Assembly: GCA_902781315.1 (NCBI GenBank)
Contig: CACZIT010000013.1
Coordinates: 1 to 64,000, forward strand
DNA length: 64,000 nt
Source of the DNA: an uncultured Prevotellaceae bacterium
GTDB taxonomy: Bacteria; Bacteroidota; Bacteroidia; Bacteroidales; Bacteroidaceae
Direction of reading: 5' to 3'
This document shows positions 42,364-52,362 of the stretch, one piece after another. Both the position numbers and the translations under genes were made by a program. The notes beneath the pieces were generated by a model. That model saw nothing but the letters and a program-made list of their open reading frames with translations. It was not told the DNA's origin and searched no databases. Position 1 is the stretch's first letter. Each line of letters begins with the position of its first letter.

Positions 42364-43125
42364 TCAATTATCAATTATCGATTTCTGCTGTTCCTGCAGC
42401 AAGCGCTGCAGGCGTCGGGCCACGATGGATGAATAGCGCTCGCGCAAGTCTTCAGGTAAAGCCTGCATCAGCTGCTGCAGGCGTTCGGCATAGGCGAGGA
42501 ATGCCTTGCGCGAGTGGCCGATGTCGGTCTTGCGTTCGGCGGGTGCTTCGCTGATGAGGTGTAGGTAGGCTGCGTCGATGCTGTCGAGAAGCAGAGCCCC
42601 ACCCCGACCCTCCCCAGTAGGGAGGGGGAGAGCCCCACCCCGACCCTCCCCAGTAGGGAGGGGGAGAGTATTGGGCTGTTGAGACGCGGAGAAGAGGTCG
42701 GTGAGGATGGAGCGGATGTCGAGCAGGCTTGGCTGGGTTTTCAGTTGGGTTTGTTGTTCCTGCAACGCCCACTTGCTGTAGATTTTCTGTGCCTTCTCAG
42801 CGGCGCGATAGAGCTCTGGGTAGTGGCGCAGGACATGATCGACCGATGTGCTGACGAGGGTGTCGTCAGGCGTAGCCACGATGGTGTCAACCTGGAAGTG
42901 GTCGGCATCGGCAATCAGTTCGGCTGCCGATTTTGCTTCTTTGGACTTGCCGCCGCCGCAGGCACAAAGGGTGAAAAGGAGAAGCCCCACCCCGACCCTC
43001 CCCAGTAGGGAGGGAGAGAGCCCCACCCCGACCCTCCCCAAAGGGGAGGGGGAGTGCTCCGCCCTGGGCCTCCTATCAAGGGAGAGGGGGCTTCTATTGG
43101 GATGTTTGGAGAATAACTTGGTCAT
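42364..43125 (-). CDS. Lipoprotein of unknown function in the mannan locus, with in-frame repeat inserts
   Basis: 253 residues. The N-terminus ends in SLLGRVGVGLLLFTLCAC, the same element-plus-lipobox junction as in the GH26 gene; 62 nt of DNA are shared with one mismatch. The mature part is helical and charged (DHVLRHYPELYRAAEKAQKI; FLAYAERLQQLMQALPEDLR), with two more element-coded units in tandem (LPLPTGEGRGGA twice, about 152-177). No family recognised. It starts after a stem-loop and ends 3 nt before the GH26 start, so it is expressed with the mannanase. Confidence 0.6.
   Translation of the reverse strand: MTKLFSKHPNRSPLSLDRRPRAEHSPSPLGRVGVGLSPSLLGRVGVGLLLFTLCACGGGKSKEAKSAAELIADADHFQVDTIVATPDDTLVSTSVDHVLRHYPELYRAAEKAQKIYSKWALQEQQTQLKTQPSLLDIRSILTDLFSASQQPNTLPLPTGEGRGGALPLPTGEGRGGALLLDSIDAAYLHLISEAPAERKTDIGHSRKAFLAYAERLQQLMQALPEDLRERYSSIVARRLQRLLQEQQKSIIDN
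42594..42668. repeat. Two tandem GC-rich palindromic elements inside the mannan-locus lipoprotein
   Basis: Two near-identical units (CCCTCCCC-AGTA-GGGAGGGGG), read as LPLPTGEGRGGA twice. Confidence 0.9.
42982..43095. repeat. GC-rich palindromic elements at the lipoprotein N-terminus
   Basis: Two full units and a diverged third (TCAAGGGAGAGGGGGCTTC). The stretch 42953-43014 matches 42071-42132 with one mismatch. Confidence 0.88.
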
Positions 43126-43143
43126 GATGACAGAGAGAAAGAG

Positions 43144-43175
43144 AAGAGGCGCAACGCATCGTGGCTGCGCCTCTT
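43144..43175. terminator. Stem-loop inside the minus-strand mannan operon
   Basis: AAGAGGCGCA (43144-43153) pairs with TGCGCCTCTT (43166-43175). It lies between the IPT-domain surface protein and the downstream lipoprotein/GH26 pair, so it may lower expression of the last two genes. No strong T-tract follows on the minus strand. Confidence 0.5.
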
Positions 43176-43201
43176 CTTAGGATAAAAGATACAGGAATCG
43201 T

Positions 43202-45079
43202 TTACAGGTCGGCAACGGTGACCTTCGTCAGGATGAAGTTCTGGCCGTGGACGACGAACGTACCACCCCACCACTTCTGTTCGTAGGCAGCGTCGAGCAT
43301 GGCCTGTGTGAGCGTCAGCTTTATGCAACCGCCGTTGGCCTCGAGGTCCCAAGCCGTGAATTCGTCGTGCTCGGTAGCTGCGACGGCAGCGTAGGTGCCG
43401 CCCCAGTGGCCTTCCTCGATCTTCACCTGCCATTCGCTGTCGCCCTCGAAGCCCGTGGCCGTTCCGTAGAAGCGGACGATGGAGCCCTCGTGAGCGTTCA
43501 GGGCAGCAAGCTCTGGTGACGTGTCGGTACCGATGGTGTAGTTGTTGTTCCATCCGGCCATGTCCTCATTGCCTTCCCAGAGCACGAGTTCGGCTCCGGC
43601 ACCTACGAACTTGATGTACTGCAACTGGATGCCGTCGCCCCAGATAACCATGCCCAGTCCGCCGTCGGCGAACATCTTCTCGCGCTCCTCGGCCGAGAGC
43701 TGGATGACGACGTCGGTTGCGTCGGCAGCCGGATGGATGTTGCCATCGTCGCCATAGGGCAGCGAGATGTTGGAGAACGGAGTGGACCAGTCGCCCATAC
43801 GCAGGTTGAATGCCGGGTTGTCGTTGGTCACGACGAAGTGGAAGGTCAGTTCGCCAGGACCGTCGATGGCCTCCTGGAACTTCAGCCACTTGTCGCCGTC
43901 CCAGTTGAACACGCCCCAGTTGCTCCAACCGGAGAGGTTCTCCTTGCCCTGCCAGATGACTCCGAAGAGCTTGCGCATCTCGACGGCAGCGGTGACGGAG
44001 ATATTGCTGTTCTGAACGAGTACGACATCGCCGTCGGCCATGCCCTCGGGCACGGTGAAGGTCAGCGTGTTGCCTGAGATGGTGTAGTCAGTGATGGCAC
44101 CAATGCCCGGCAGCTGTACTTCCTTGACGCGGTCGAAGTTTTCGCCCGTGACGACAACCTTGTCGCCTTCAACGAGGTCGCTGTTGGGCTCGACGCTGGT
44201 GATGCTCACCGTGGGAACGGTGAACTCAGGCGTGCTGATGGCAGCACCCGAGTAGAGCAGCAGCGTGATGGCACCTGGCTTGGTCTCGGCAGGAACGGTG
44301 GTCGTGATGGTGCGATGGTCGTCGGAAACGGTAAACTCGGCAGAGATACCACCCGGGAACATGACGGTTTCGACAATGTGGAGGTTGGTTCCTGTGATGC
44401 GTATCTGCTGGCCGAAGTCGGTCTCGGCAGGTGTCACGGCAGTTGCAGTGGCCGAAACGATTTCAAGCGGCTCCTTCCACTCCAGTTCCCACTCAGCGCC
44501 GTCGTTCATCGTGATGACGCCCGACTCGGCAGCCAGGGGCACGCGCAGGCGGATTTCGCGGCGTGAGATGTAGGTGAAGTCCTCGGCCGGCACGGGAGCA
44601 CCTGTCACACCACTGGTGAACACCACCTCGGCGATGTTGTAAACATAGTCGCCTTTGATGGTAATCTCATCGCCAGCCGACAGACCCGTAGTGGGCGAGA
44701 CGGAAGTGACTTCGATGGGCTCCTCGAAGGTGAGCTTCGAGACGGAGGTGACGGTGTCGTTACCGGCCACGAGGCGAATCTGTCCGGGCACCGACTCATC
44801 GGGCACGTTGACGTAGATGTTCTCGGCGTCGGACGAGTTGAAGCCCGAACGCTCGACGATGGCATCGCCCGGGAAGATGACCTTCGTCACCTTGTTCATG
44901 TTCGTACCGGTGATGCGAATCTCATGGGTGCGGAGGATGGGCGACGGTCCGAAGCCCACGATGTTGACACCCGACTTGGAGTAGGGGTTGGTATCGAGGT
45001 TGTCCTCGCTGCACCCTGTCAGCGATAGCCCTACGAGGGCTACCACCAACAATGTGAATATATTCTTAACGTTTTTCAT
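43202..45079 (-). CDS. Surface glycan-binding lipoprotein with IPT/TIG domains
   Basis: 625 residues. Lipoprotein signal with LSLTGC (Cys about 23). Four IPT/TIG Ig-like repeats follow, each with an ITGTNxxxVxxVxFPG-like start (EIRITGTNMNKVTKVIFPG; ITIKGDYVYNIAEVVF; QIRITGTNLHIVETVMFPGG; KVVVTGENFDRVKEVQLPG), to about residue 370. Two beta-rich C-terminal modules contain many Trp (WSNWGVFNWDGDKWLKFQEA; WKENLS-like starts and EGHWGGTY), probably the glycan-binding sites. It acts outside the cell with SusC/D, capturing mannan. Fourth gene of the arm. Confidence 0.8.
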   Translation of the reverse strand: MKNVKNIFTLLVVALVGLSLTGCSEDNLDTNPYSKSGVNIVGFGPSPILRTHEIRITGTNMNKVTKVIFPGDAIVERSGFNSSDAENIYVNVPDESVPGQIRLVAGNDTVTSVSKLTFEEPIEVTSVSPTTGLSAGDEITIKGDYVYNIAEVVFTSGVTGAPVPAEDFTYISRREIRLRVPLAAESGVITMNDGAEWELEWKEPLEIVSATATAVTPAETDFGQQIRITGTNLHIVETVMFPGGISAEFTVSDDHRTITTTVPAETKPGAITLLLYSGAAISTPEFTVPTVSITSVEPNSDLVEGDKVVVTGENFDRVKEVQLPGIGAITDYTISGNTLTFTVPEGMADGDVVLVQNSNISVTAAVEMRKLFGVIWQGKENLSGWSNWGVFNWDGDKWLKFQEAIDGPGELTFHFVVTNDNPAFNLRMGDWSTPFSNISLPYGDDGNIHPAADATDVVIQLSAEEREKMFADGGLGMVIWGDGIQLQYIKFVGAGAELVLWEGNEDMAGWNNNYTIGTDTSPELAALNAHEGSIVRFYGTATGFEGDSEWQVKIEEGHWGGTYAAVAATEHDEFTAWDLEANGGCIKLTLTQAMLDAAYEQKWWGGTFVVHGQNFILTKVTVADL

Positions 45080-45094
45080 ATCGCTTATACATTA

Positions 45095-46471
45095 TTATTT
45101 ATTAGGTACGACACGGATGTTATCGATCTTGATGATCGGGTTACACTCTACACCCTCGGGCAGCGCCGACTTGTCGTTGTAGCCACCACGGATGATGAAG
45201 ATGTTGAAGCTACCGAAGTCGGCCGTGCTGGTGAAGAACTTGCCGTCGAGCTTGTTGCCGTCGTAGTCCATCACGAAGTCGGCGAACGGGATAGTGACGG
45301 TGACCCACTTGCCAGCAGTGTCGTAGAGCTTGTCGTCTTCGTCCTTCCAAGGCATGTAGAGTGCGCGGTTGAGCTTGCCCTGCTCGTGGAAGAAGGTGTT
45401 GTTGGCACCTGCGAGCGTGTTGCCGTAGATGTCCTTCACGCCGGCAGCGGTGTTGGAAATCTCGGTGACGCCACCGAAGTAAATCTGCATCGGAGCTGCC
45501 GACCAGGGATTCTCCTCGGGGATGCACATCTCGAACTTCAGGTTCAGGTTGGCGAAGTCGGTGAAGTCGGCGAGGTCGCTGATGCGCGGATACTCGGCAT
45601 AGTTCTCGGGATCGCCCCAGTTGCCTGCCCAGTACTCGAACGAGAAGTTGCCGTCGTTCCATCCGCCGTCGACGCCCATCGTGGCTTCACCCAGGATGAG
45701 GTAGTTGCCGGAGAGCGATGTGCCGTCGCTGGTGATGGTGCGGTTGTGCCAGCCGTGGTTGCCCAGCACGGGAGCTCCGTCCTTCCACGGCGTGTCGAAG
45801 TCGAAGAGCATGCCGCGGTTGTCCATGTACTGGAAGGCACCCTCGGTCTCGCCGTAGATAGACTCTACGCTGACTTTCTCGTGAGGCACGCCGTCGGGCA
45901 TGACGAACGTGATGCGGTTCTTCGTGATGCTGGTGATGGCCGAGCGCGGCAGCGTGTAGTCGCCGAAGTGCACGGTGAGCGGATAGTTCTCATAGTCGAG
46001 GAAGTAGTCGCCGACGATGGTGACCTCCTCGCCCGGTGCTGCCCACTCGTTGGACATCGAAGCCACGGTAGGAGCGGGAATCGTCACGTGGAAGTCGTAG
46101 GTGACGGTGTCCTTGCTCTGGGTGACGAAGTAGATCTTATCCGTGACCAGTTCGGGAATCTCGTTCGGCACGGTGACGATGAGCGTATGATCGGTCATAT
46201 AGCTCGTGTTGAGCACGGCGGGCTGGTCGTTGAAGAACAGCTCGGTGACGCTGCGCAGGTTCTCACCCACCACGCACACCGTGGAGCGCATGGAGGCAGC
46301 GGTGATGATGGAGTCCTTGGCGTCGACGCTGACGGGGCGGATGAAGTTGATGGTCGGCTTTCCGCTCTGAATCTCGTAGGCATCGGGCTCATCCTTACAC
46401 GACGTGACGGCCAGCGAGGCGCAGGCTGCCAGTGCGAGGCAGAGTCCTTTGAATATATTGTTTGTTTTCAT
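45095..46471 (-). CDS. Surface glycan-binding protein (SGBP-B-like) lipoprotein
   Basis: 458 residues. Lipoprotein signal with LAVTSC (Cys about 25). Two IPT-type domains (MRSTVCVVGENLRSVTELFF; EVTIVGDYFLDYENYPLTVH) precede a C-terminal domain rich in Trp and Gly (WHNRTITSDGTSLSGNYLI; FEYWAGNWGDPENYAEYP; MPWKDEDDKLYDTAGKWVTV), as in Bacteroides SGBP-B proteins of xyloglucan and mannan loci. It follows susD and precedes the larger IPT protein with only 15 nt between. Role: holding polysaccharide at the surface. Confidence 0.82.
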   Translation of the reverse strand: MKTNNIFKGLCLALAACASLAVTSCKDEPDAYEIQSGKPTINFIRPVSVDAKDSIITAASMRSTVCVVGENLRSVTELFFNDQPAVLNTSYMTDHTLIVTVPNEIPELVTDKIYFVTQSKDTVTYDFHVTIPAPTVASMSNEWAAPGEEVTIVGDYFLDYENYPLTVHFGDYTLPRSAITSITKNRITFVMPDGVPHEKVSVESIYGETEGAFQYMDNRGMLFDFDTPWKDGAPVLGNHGWHNRTITSDGTSLSGNYLILGEATMGVDGGWNDGNFSFEYWAGNWGDPENYAEYPRISDLADFTDFANLNLKFEMCIPEENPWSAAPMQIYFGGVTEISNTAAGVKDIYGNTLAGANNTFFHEQGKLNRALYMPWKDEDDKLYDTAGKWVTVTIPFADFVMDYDGNKLDGKFFTSTADFGSFNIFIIRGGYNDKSALPEGVECNPIIKIDNIRVVPNK

Positions 46472-46521
46472 ATCTTTGATAACGTTTGTTACTTTGTTAC
46501 TTTGATACTCTGTTACTTTGC

Positions 46522-48261
46522 TTAGTAGCTGTAGGTGGCGCGTACATCCACGTGGTCGGGCTCGACGTTGCTACCGAGGTTGGGGTTCAGGGCCACGTCC
46601 TCAGTGGGATAAGGCAGCGTGAAGCTATTGGCGGTCACGTTGGGAGCAGGTGTATTCTCGTCGTACTGAATCTCGGAGGGATCCCAGGTCAAATAGCCCG
46701 ACTCATACCAGGTCTTGTAGGCTGCGTTGCAGTTCCAGATGGCATTGCGGCGCTGGGCCTTCAGCTCGTTGATGCAGGAGTTGACGTCGTAGTAAGCACG
46801 GCGCACGAAGTCGTACCAGCGGTCGCCCTCACCGGCAAACTCCAGGCGGCGCTCCTTCCAGATGTCGTCGAAGGTGAGCGTGGTCTTGGGCACGGCAGAC
46901 GAGATGGCGCGTCCGCGCACGGCATTGAAGGCATCCAGGGCGGTGCGGCTCGAGGTCTTGCCCAGCAGCACTTCAGACTCGGCATGGATAAGGTAGACGT
47001 CGGAGAGGCGCAGGATGTGTGTAGCGAGGTTGTAGGCCATGCGGCCAGCCGAAGCGTTCATCTCGGCCTGGTGGTCGAAGTTGTCGCCATAGGCGTGCTT
47101 CACGTTCTGCACACCGCAGGGACCCTGGAACTCACCCGTGGCAGCGGGGTTGTAGGTCTTGTCGTAGTAGAACTTCAGGATGTCGAAGCCAGTCTTGCCG
47201 TTGCCGAGGTCCTTGTCGCGCCAGAAATATTCGTAGATGTCGCCGGCACCCATCATCGTGGCCTTGCGGCGCACGTCGGTATCGATGCGCTTCGAGGGGT
47301 TCTCGGTCACGTCATAGCCGAAAGCGTCCTGAAGGTCGGCCGACGGGCCACCCCAACCGCCCCAGCAGTCGCCGTTCTCGTCGAAACCAGAAGGCATGAG
47401 GTCGCTCTGCAGGGTGTTCTGCGAGGTCCACTGAGCACCGTTGATCCAGCGCCAAGCAATGAGGCTCTCGTCGCTGACGTTTTTAGAACCGCGGAAGATG
47501 TCCTCATAGTTTGCCATGAGCTCGCGGCCGGAGTTCTGGATGACGTCGAGCGAAGCGGCCGATGCGCGCTGCAGGTAGTCCTGATTGAGCTGACCGGTCA
47601 CGCCGGCAGCGGTGAGCAGCACCTTTGCATAGAGACCCTCGGCGCAATAGTAGTCGATGCGGCCTGAGGTGCTCTTCTCATGAGGCAGCAGTTCCATGGC
47701 CTTCTCCAGTGTCATGAGGATGTACTCATAGACGTCGGCCTTCTGCACCTTGTGCAGGTCGTTATAGTCGCCGGCGGCAATATTCACAGAGTTGTCGTGC
47801 ACGATGGGCACATCGCCGAAGGTGCGCACGAGGTAGAAGTAGGCCATGGCCTTCCAGGCGAGGCATTCGCCCATGCACTGGTTCTTCACAGCCTCCGAGC
47901 AGGAAGCGCCCTTGATGGAGTTGTAGACGGTGTTGGCATGGCCAATCTCAGCCCAGAGCGAGTAGGACATGTTCACCAGGTCCTGATCGGTGCCGTTGAG
48001 CGAGAAGTTCATATAGGGACTGGATCCCCAGTACATGTTACCCGACATCACCTCGCCAATCTTGATGAAGGCACGCTGGAAGTCGTACCAGGGCGAGTTG
48101 TACAGGTAGTTGACGCCGCGCACGCAGGAAGCGTCGTCGGTGTAGTAGTTCTCTGTGTTGTAGTTGTCTTCTACAGGACGATCGAGAAAATCCTCACACG
48201 AGGTCATGCTCACAGAGAGGAGCATGGCGGCTGCTACATATTTCAAATTCTTGATATTCAT
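46522..48261 (-). CDS. susD: SusD-like nutrient-binding outer-membrane lipoprotein
   Basis: 579 residues. Lipoprotein signal with SVSMTSCEDFLDRP (Cys about 23; the CEDFLDR start is classic SusD). TPR-like helical core: WAEIGHANTVYNSIKG, KAMAYFYLVRTFGDVPIVHD and RLSDVYLIHAESEVLLG, and the RagB/SusD end IWKERRLEFAGEGDRWYDFV. It forms the lid of the SusC transporter and binds oligosaccharides, here probably manno-oligosaccharides. It follows susC by 54 nt in the same operon. Confidence 0.95.
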   Translation of the reverse strand: MNIKNLKYVAAAMLLSVSMTSCEDFLDRPVEDNYNTENYYTDDASCVRGVNYLYNSPWYDFQRAFIKIGEVMSGNMYWGSSPYMNFSLNGTDQDLVNMSYSLWAEIGHANTVYNSIKGASCSEAVKNQCMGECLAWKAMAYFYLVRTFGDVPIVHDNSVNIAAGDYNDLHKVQKADVYEYILMTLEKAMELLPHEKSTSGRIDYYCAEGLYAKVLLTAAGVTGQLNQDYLQRASAASLDVIQNSGRELMANYEDIFRGSKNVSDESLIAWRWINGAQWTSQNTLQSDLMPSGFDENGDCWGGWGGPSADLQDAFGYDVTENPSKRIDTDVRRKATMMGAGDIYEYFWRDKDLGNGKTGFDILKFYYDKTYNPAATGEFQGPCGVQNVKHAYGDNFDHQAEMNASAGRMAYNLATHILRLSDVYLIHAESEVLLGKTSSRTALDAFNAVRGRAISSAVPKTTLTFDDIWKERRLEFAGEGDRWYDFVRRAYYDVNSCINELKAQRRNAIWNCNAAYKTWYESGYLTWDPSEIQYDENTPAPNVTANSFTLPYPTEDVALNPNLGSNVEPDHVDVRATYSY

Positions 48262-48315
48262 ATTACTTGTCCTTTCTGTTTTATTTCATCTTTTTTCCTT
48301 CATCTTTCATCGAAA

Positions 48316-51300
48316 TTAGAACGATACATTCAGACCAAAGGTGAAAGAGGTGGGTGACGGATAGCGGCCGTTGTCGAGGTTGAACACGTTGTTCGAAGCC
48401 GTCGATGCGCCGATTTCAGGATCGTAGCCATCGTAGCCCGTGAGGGTCAGCAGGTTGGTGGCGTTGAAGGTGAGGCGCAGGCTTGAGAGGCCCCACTTCT
48501 TCACAAGTTTCTGGTCGAAGGTGTAGCCCAGCGTGAGACTCTTCAGACGGATGTAGGAACCGTCCTCGATGTAGCGCGTACTCCAGGCATCGTTGTCGTT
48601 CGGGTCGTTGATGGAGGCGCGAGGCAGGTCGCTCACACCCGTCGTCATGACGTTGGTGATGTCGCTGGTCCAATAGTCGGCATAGACGCCGTCGATGGGC
48701 TTCAGACGTGTGCGGGAGTTGATAGCGGTGAGCTGGTTGCTCCACGGAGAGCTCATGTGGCTGAGCTTCATCTTCGTGTAGTTACCAATCTTGCTACCGT
48801 AGTTACCGTTGATGAAGATGGTCAGGTCGAAGTTCTTATAAGTAAAGGTATTGTTCCAACCGAAGGTGAACTTGGGGAACGACGAACCGATGTTGGTCTT
48901 GTCCTGTTCGTTGATGATACCATCGCCGTTGATATCCTTGTACTTCAGGTCGCCCACATAAGTAGTGTTCGTGGGATTGTACCTCGTCGGGTCGGTGCTC
49001 CAGTGAGCCTTTCCGTCGGCATCGTACTCGATGGGGTTGTTCTGCTGCAGCGTGTAGACGGGCGAGTTCAGGATGTCGTCGAAGTCCTGATAGACGCCCA
49101 CCACCTCGTAGCCGTAGAAGTTGTAGAGACTCTCGCCGGGCACGGAGCGGGCCACGACATCGTTCCACTGACCCATACCGAGCAGGGCGGTAGAACCAGA
49201 GAGGCTCTTCAGTTTGTTCTTGTTGAAGGAGAACTGCAGGTCGCTGTGCCACGAGAAGTTCTTCGTCTCAACGGGAATGGTGTTCAGGGCGATTTCGAAA
49301 CCAGTGTTCTCGATGTCGCCATAGTTGCCCCAAGGAGCAGCTAAGGCCGACGAGCCGTTACCGCTGGTACCCATGATGGAGGGGAGGTTGAGCGGCATGA
49401 GCATGTCCTTCGACATCTTCTTATACCAGTCGAGCACGAGGCCGATGCGGCCATTGACGAAGCCGAGGTCGAGACCTACGTTCCACTGCTCCTGCGTCTC
49501 CCACTTGATGTCGAGGTTCTTCAGGTTGGCAGGGCGATAGCTCATGCCGAGGCCGGTGTCCATGACCGACATGGCCGATCCCCACTTGTAACCACCGATG
49601 GCAGAGTTACCGGTCTGACCCCAACCCAGACGGATCTTACCGTTGGAGAGCCAGCCTTCGGTGTACTTCTTGATGAAAGCCTCGTTGGAGAAACGCCAAG
49701 CTAAGGCCAGCGAGTGGAAGCCTGCCCAGCGCTTGTTGGGACCGAAGTTCGACGAGCCGTCGTAACGATAGGTGTAGGTGCCCAGGTAGCGGTCGTCGTA
49801 ATTATAGGTTTCGCGCGTGAAGAACGATGCCATGGCGCTCGAGCCGAAGCCGGCGCCGTTCTTCGGGTCGCCAGAGCCCAGAGCGGGGTTGTGCACCTCG
49901 TCGTTGGGCAGGTCGGTGTTGAAGGCCGACACATAGTCCCACTTCGACTCCCACGCCTCCTGTCCGAGCATGGCGGTGATGCTGTGCTTGCCGAACTGGT
50001 TGCTGTAAGTGATGTAGTTCTTCAGAGCCCAGAACGTGCTGGAGTTCTTCTGCATGCGGCTGGTGTTCTGAGCGCGGTTCCACGTGCCTAAGTTCACCTT
50101 CGGCTCGTAGGTCTCGCCCTTCGACCAGCTCAGGTCGTAGCCCAGCTCAGCGTGCCAGGTGATGTGCTTGATGGGTGTGATGTCGGCGAAGACGCTACCC
50201 GTGAGTTTCTGACGGTCGAGCAAGATGTCGTCCATCATGGCCAGTGCGATGGGGTTGGGGCTGATGAAGCCTTCCTTCGACACGTGGGAATAGTCGCCGT
50301 TGATGTCGTAGATTTGGATGTCCGGCGGTGTGACGAGCGAGTAGTTGATGATACCTTCGTCGGAGTCGGCCAGCTTCAGGTCGTCCGCGGTCTGCGTGTA
50401 AGAGACGTTCAGACCCAGCTTCAGCCACGACTTCAGGTCGGCGTCGAGGTTGGAGCGTACCGAGAAGCGGTTGAAGTTAGAACCGATGATGGTACCTTCC
50501 TGATTCATGTAGTTACCCGAAACGTAGTAGCGCACCTTGTCGGTACCGCCTTGTGCCGAAATCTGATGCTGGTGCTGAAGGGCTGTTCGGAAGATGGCAT
50601 CCTGCCAGTTGGTACCCTTACCGAGGATGGAGGGGTCGCTGTAGGTCTCGTCGGGCTTGGAGATTTCGCCCTGGTCGACCATGTCGTTATAGTATTCGGC
50701 AAACTCGCGCAGGTTCATGATGTCGAGGCGCTTCATCTGACGGTTAATGGAGAGCGAGCCGTCGTAGGTGAACTTGGCCTCGCCTGCCTTACCGCGCTTC
50801 GTGGTGATGAGCACAACACCATTGGCACCCTGTGCACCGTAGATGGCGGTGGCAGAGGCGTCCTTCAGGATTTCCATCGACACGATGTCGGAAGGGTTCA
50901 GCGTTGACAGCGGGGAAATGGTCGAGACGGAACCGTTACCCAGTGCATCACCCAGACCGAAGCTGGCACCCGAGGCACCCATGCCCTGGAAGATCACGCC
51001 GTCGACAACGTAGAGAGGCTCGGCGTTGGCGTTGATGGTGGCCTGACCACGCACACGAACAGACGATGCCGAACCCGGAGCACCTGAGGTCTGCACGGCG
51101 TTCACACCCGTGGCACGACCCAGGAAGGCCTGGTCGATGTTGGTAATGTTGGTACCCTTGATGGCTTTCTCGTCCATGGATGCCGAGGCACCGGCGAGGT
51201 CGCTCTTCTTCATCGTACCGTAACCGACGACCACCACTTCCTGAAGGTTCTGGCGGTCTTCCTCGATGGTCACGTCGTAGCGCGAGGCGCTGCCCACGAC

Positions 51301-51603
51301 GAAACTCTTGGTGAGATAGCCCACGTAGGAGACCTCAACGGTCTCGCCGGGCTTTGCATTCAGCGTGAAATTACCGTCCATGTCGGTGATGACACCGTTC
51401 GACGAACCTTTCACACGTACCGTAGCACCGATGACAGGACCGAACTGGTCGCTCACCGTACCGGTGATCTTCTTGGCTTGCTGCACGGCTGGCACGGGCT
51501 CGGGGCTCTTGCCTCCAGCGGCAAACGCTTGCGGCGTCTGACCCAGCATAAATGCTGAGCACACGGCTGCAAGAATCGTTCTTTTACTGCAATTTAAATT
51601 CAT
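48316..51603 (-). CDS. susC: SusC-like TonB-dependent outer-membrane transporter
   Basis: 1095 residues. Signal peptide (TILAAVCSAFMLGQTPQAFA), a carboxypeptidase-regulatory-like domain (ITGTVSDQFGPVIGATVRVK; GETVEVSYVGYLT), the TonB box region with EVVVVGYGTMKKSDLAGA, the plug (LYVVDGVIF; ATAIYGAQGANGVVLITTKR) and a long beta-barrel ending in FTFGLNVSF. It imports oligosaccharides across the outer membrane with SusD using TonB energy. First gene of the minus-strand mannan arm. A TAATTTTG at 51708-51701 may be its -7 element. Confidence 0.95.
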   Translation of the reverse strand: MNLNCSKRTILAAVCSAFMLGQTPQAFAAGGKSPEPVPAVQQAKKITGTVSDQFGPVIGATVRVKGSSNGVITDMDGNFTLNAKPGETVEVSYVGYLTKSFVVGSASRYDVTIEEDRQNLQEVVVVGYGTMKKSDLAGASASMDEKAIKGTNITNIDQAFLGRATGVNAVQTSGAPGSASSVRVRGQATINANAEPLYVVDGVIFQGMGASGASFGLGDALGNGSVSTISPLSTLNPSDIVSMEILKDASATAIYGAQGANGVVLITTKRGKAGEAKFTYDGSLSINRQMKRLDIMNLREFAEYYNDMVDQGEISKPDETYSDPSILGKGTNWQDAIFRTALQHQHQISAQGGTDKVRYYVSGNYMNQEGTIIGSNFNRFSVRSNLDADLKSWLKLGLNVSYTQTADDLKLADSDEGIINYSLVTPPDIQIYDINGDYSHVSKEGFISPNPIALAMMDDILLDRQKLTGSVFADITPIKHITWHAELGYDLSWSKGETYEPKVNLGTWNRAQNTSRMQKNSSTFWALKNYITYSNQFGKHSITAMLGQEAWESKWDYVSAFNTDLPNDEVHNPALGSGDPKNGAGFGSSAMASFFTRETYNYDDRYLGTYTYRYDGSSNFGPNKRWAGFHSLALAWRFSNEAFIKKYTEGWLSNGKIRLGWGQTGNSAIGGYKWGSAMSVMDTGLGMSYRPANLKNLDIKWETQEQWNVGLDLGFVNGRIGLVLDWYKKMSKDMLMPLNLPSIMGTSGNGSSALAAPWGNYGDIENTGFEIALNTIPVETKNFSWHSDLQFSFNKNKLKSLSGSTALLGMGQWNDVVARSVPGESLYNFYGYEVVGVYQDFDDILNSPVYTLQQNNPIEYDADGKAHWSTDPTRYNPTNTTYVGDLKYKDINGDGIINEQDKTNIGSSFPKFTFGWNNTFTYKNFDLTIFINGNYGSKIGNYTKMKLSHMSSPWSNQLTAINSRTRLKPIDGVYADYWTSDITNVMTTGVSDLPRASINDPNDNDAWSTRYIEDGSYIRLKSLTLGYTFDQKLVKKWGLSSLRLTFNATNLLTLTGYDGYDPEIGASTASNNVFNLDNGRYPSPTSFTFGLNVSF

Positions 51604-51976
51604 ACTTTAACTGTTAGATTAATTATTTAGTTATCAGAATTTCCAGCCTCTTTACGGCTTGTATTAAAGCATTGCGCGCTTATTATTAGGTTTGACGGTG
51701 CAAAATTAAGCAAAAAAGTAGAAACTGAATACGATTTATTTGACAGATTTTGACACTTTTTCGTTTTTCCTTATGTTATTAATAGGTTTGCCCGTGCGCC
51801 CGTGAAGGAGGCTTTTTGCCTGCTGTGTAGTGGGAGAAGTGTTAAAACTTTATGTTAAACGCTGCTTGTTTTAACGTTTTGTTTCAGCGTGAAGCGGGTT
51901 CTAAAAGTTGAAAACCGTGAGTTTTTCCTGACAAAAGCATTGTTTTTCTTCCGCGGAACAGCCGCCAGCATCCTCC

Positions 51977-52077
51977 AAACCTATGGTTTAGTTCGTGCAG
52001 AGCGTAGGTCTGGCTTGTCTATCTCATTGGTCTGTGCCCTCAAAAGCATAGGTTTGGATGGTCTAAACCATAGGTTT
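51977..52077. repeat. Perfect 14-bp inverted repeat in the mannan control region
   Basis: AAACCTATGGTTTA (51977-51990) and TAAACCATAGGTTT (52064-52077), 73 nt apart, with a further half-site CATAGGTTT at about 52048-52056. This is a candidate operator for a regulator acting on one or both arms. Confidence 0.5.
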
Positions 52078-52362
52078 TGGCCAGCCAAAACGCGGACGGG
52101 TGTGGGGTGGGAGAGGGGCTCGTTTGTAACTCGTTGATAGTCAGGGTGGTTTTGATGACGTGGGTTTTTGGGCGATTTTTGGCGCCCGATTCGTCCTGAT
52201 GCAGGATTTTGCGAAAATACCGACCGCGCTTAGTTGCTATATTTTAATTATCCTTTTGGCGGTTGCCGCGCGGTGCGCTTCGAATTGCAAAGAAAGTGTA
52301 AAAGTGTCAGAAAAGTGTCGGTCTTTGCAAAAATAGTATCAATCATTTACAATTATTATGTG

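Noticed and set aside
51889..52137. 82-codon frame in the mannan control region
   Set aside because: No promoter at the right place, no family pattern, and it spans the inverted repeat that looks like a control site.
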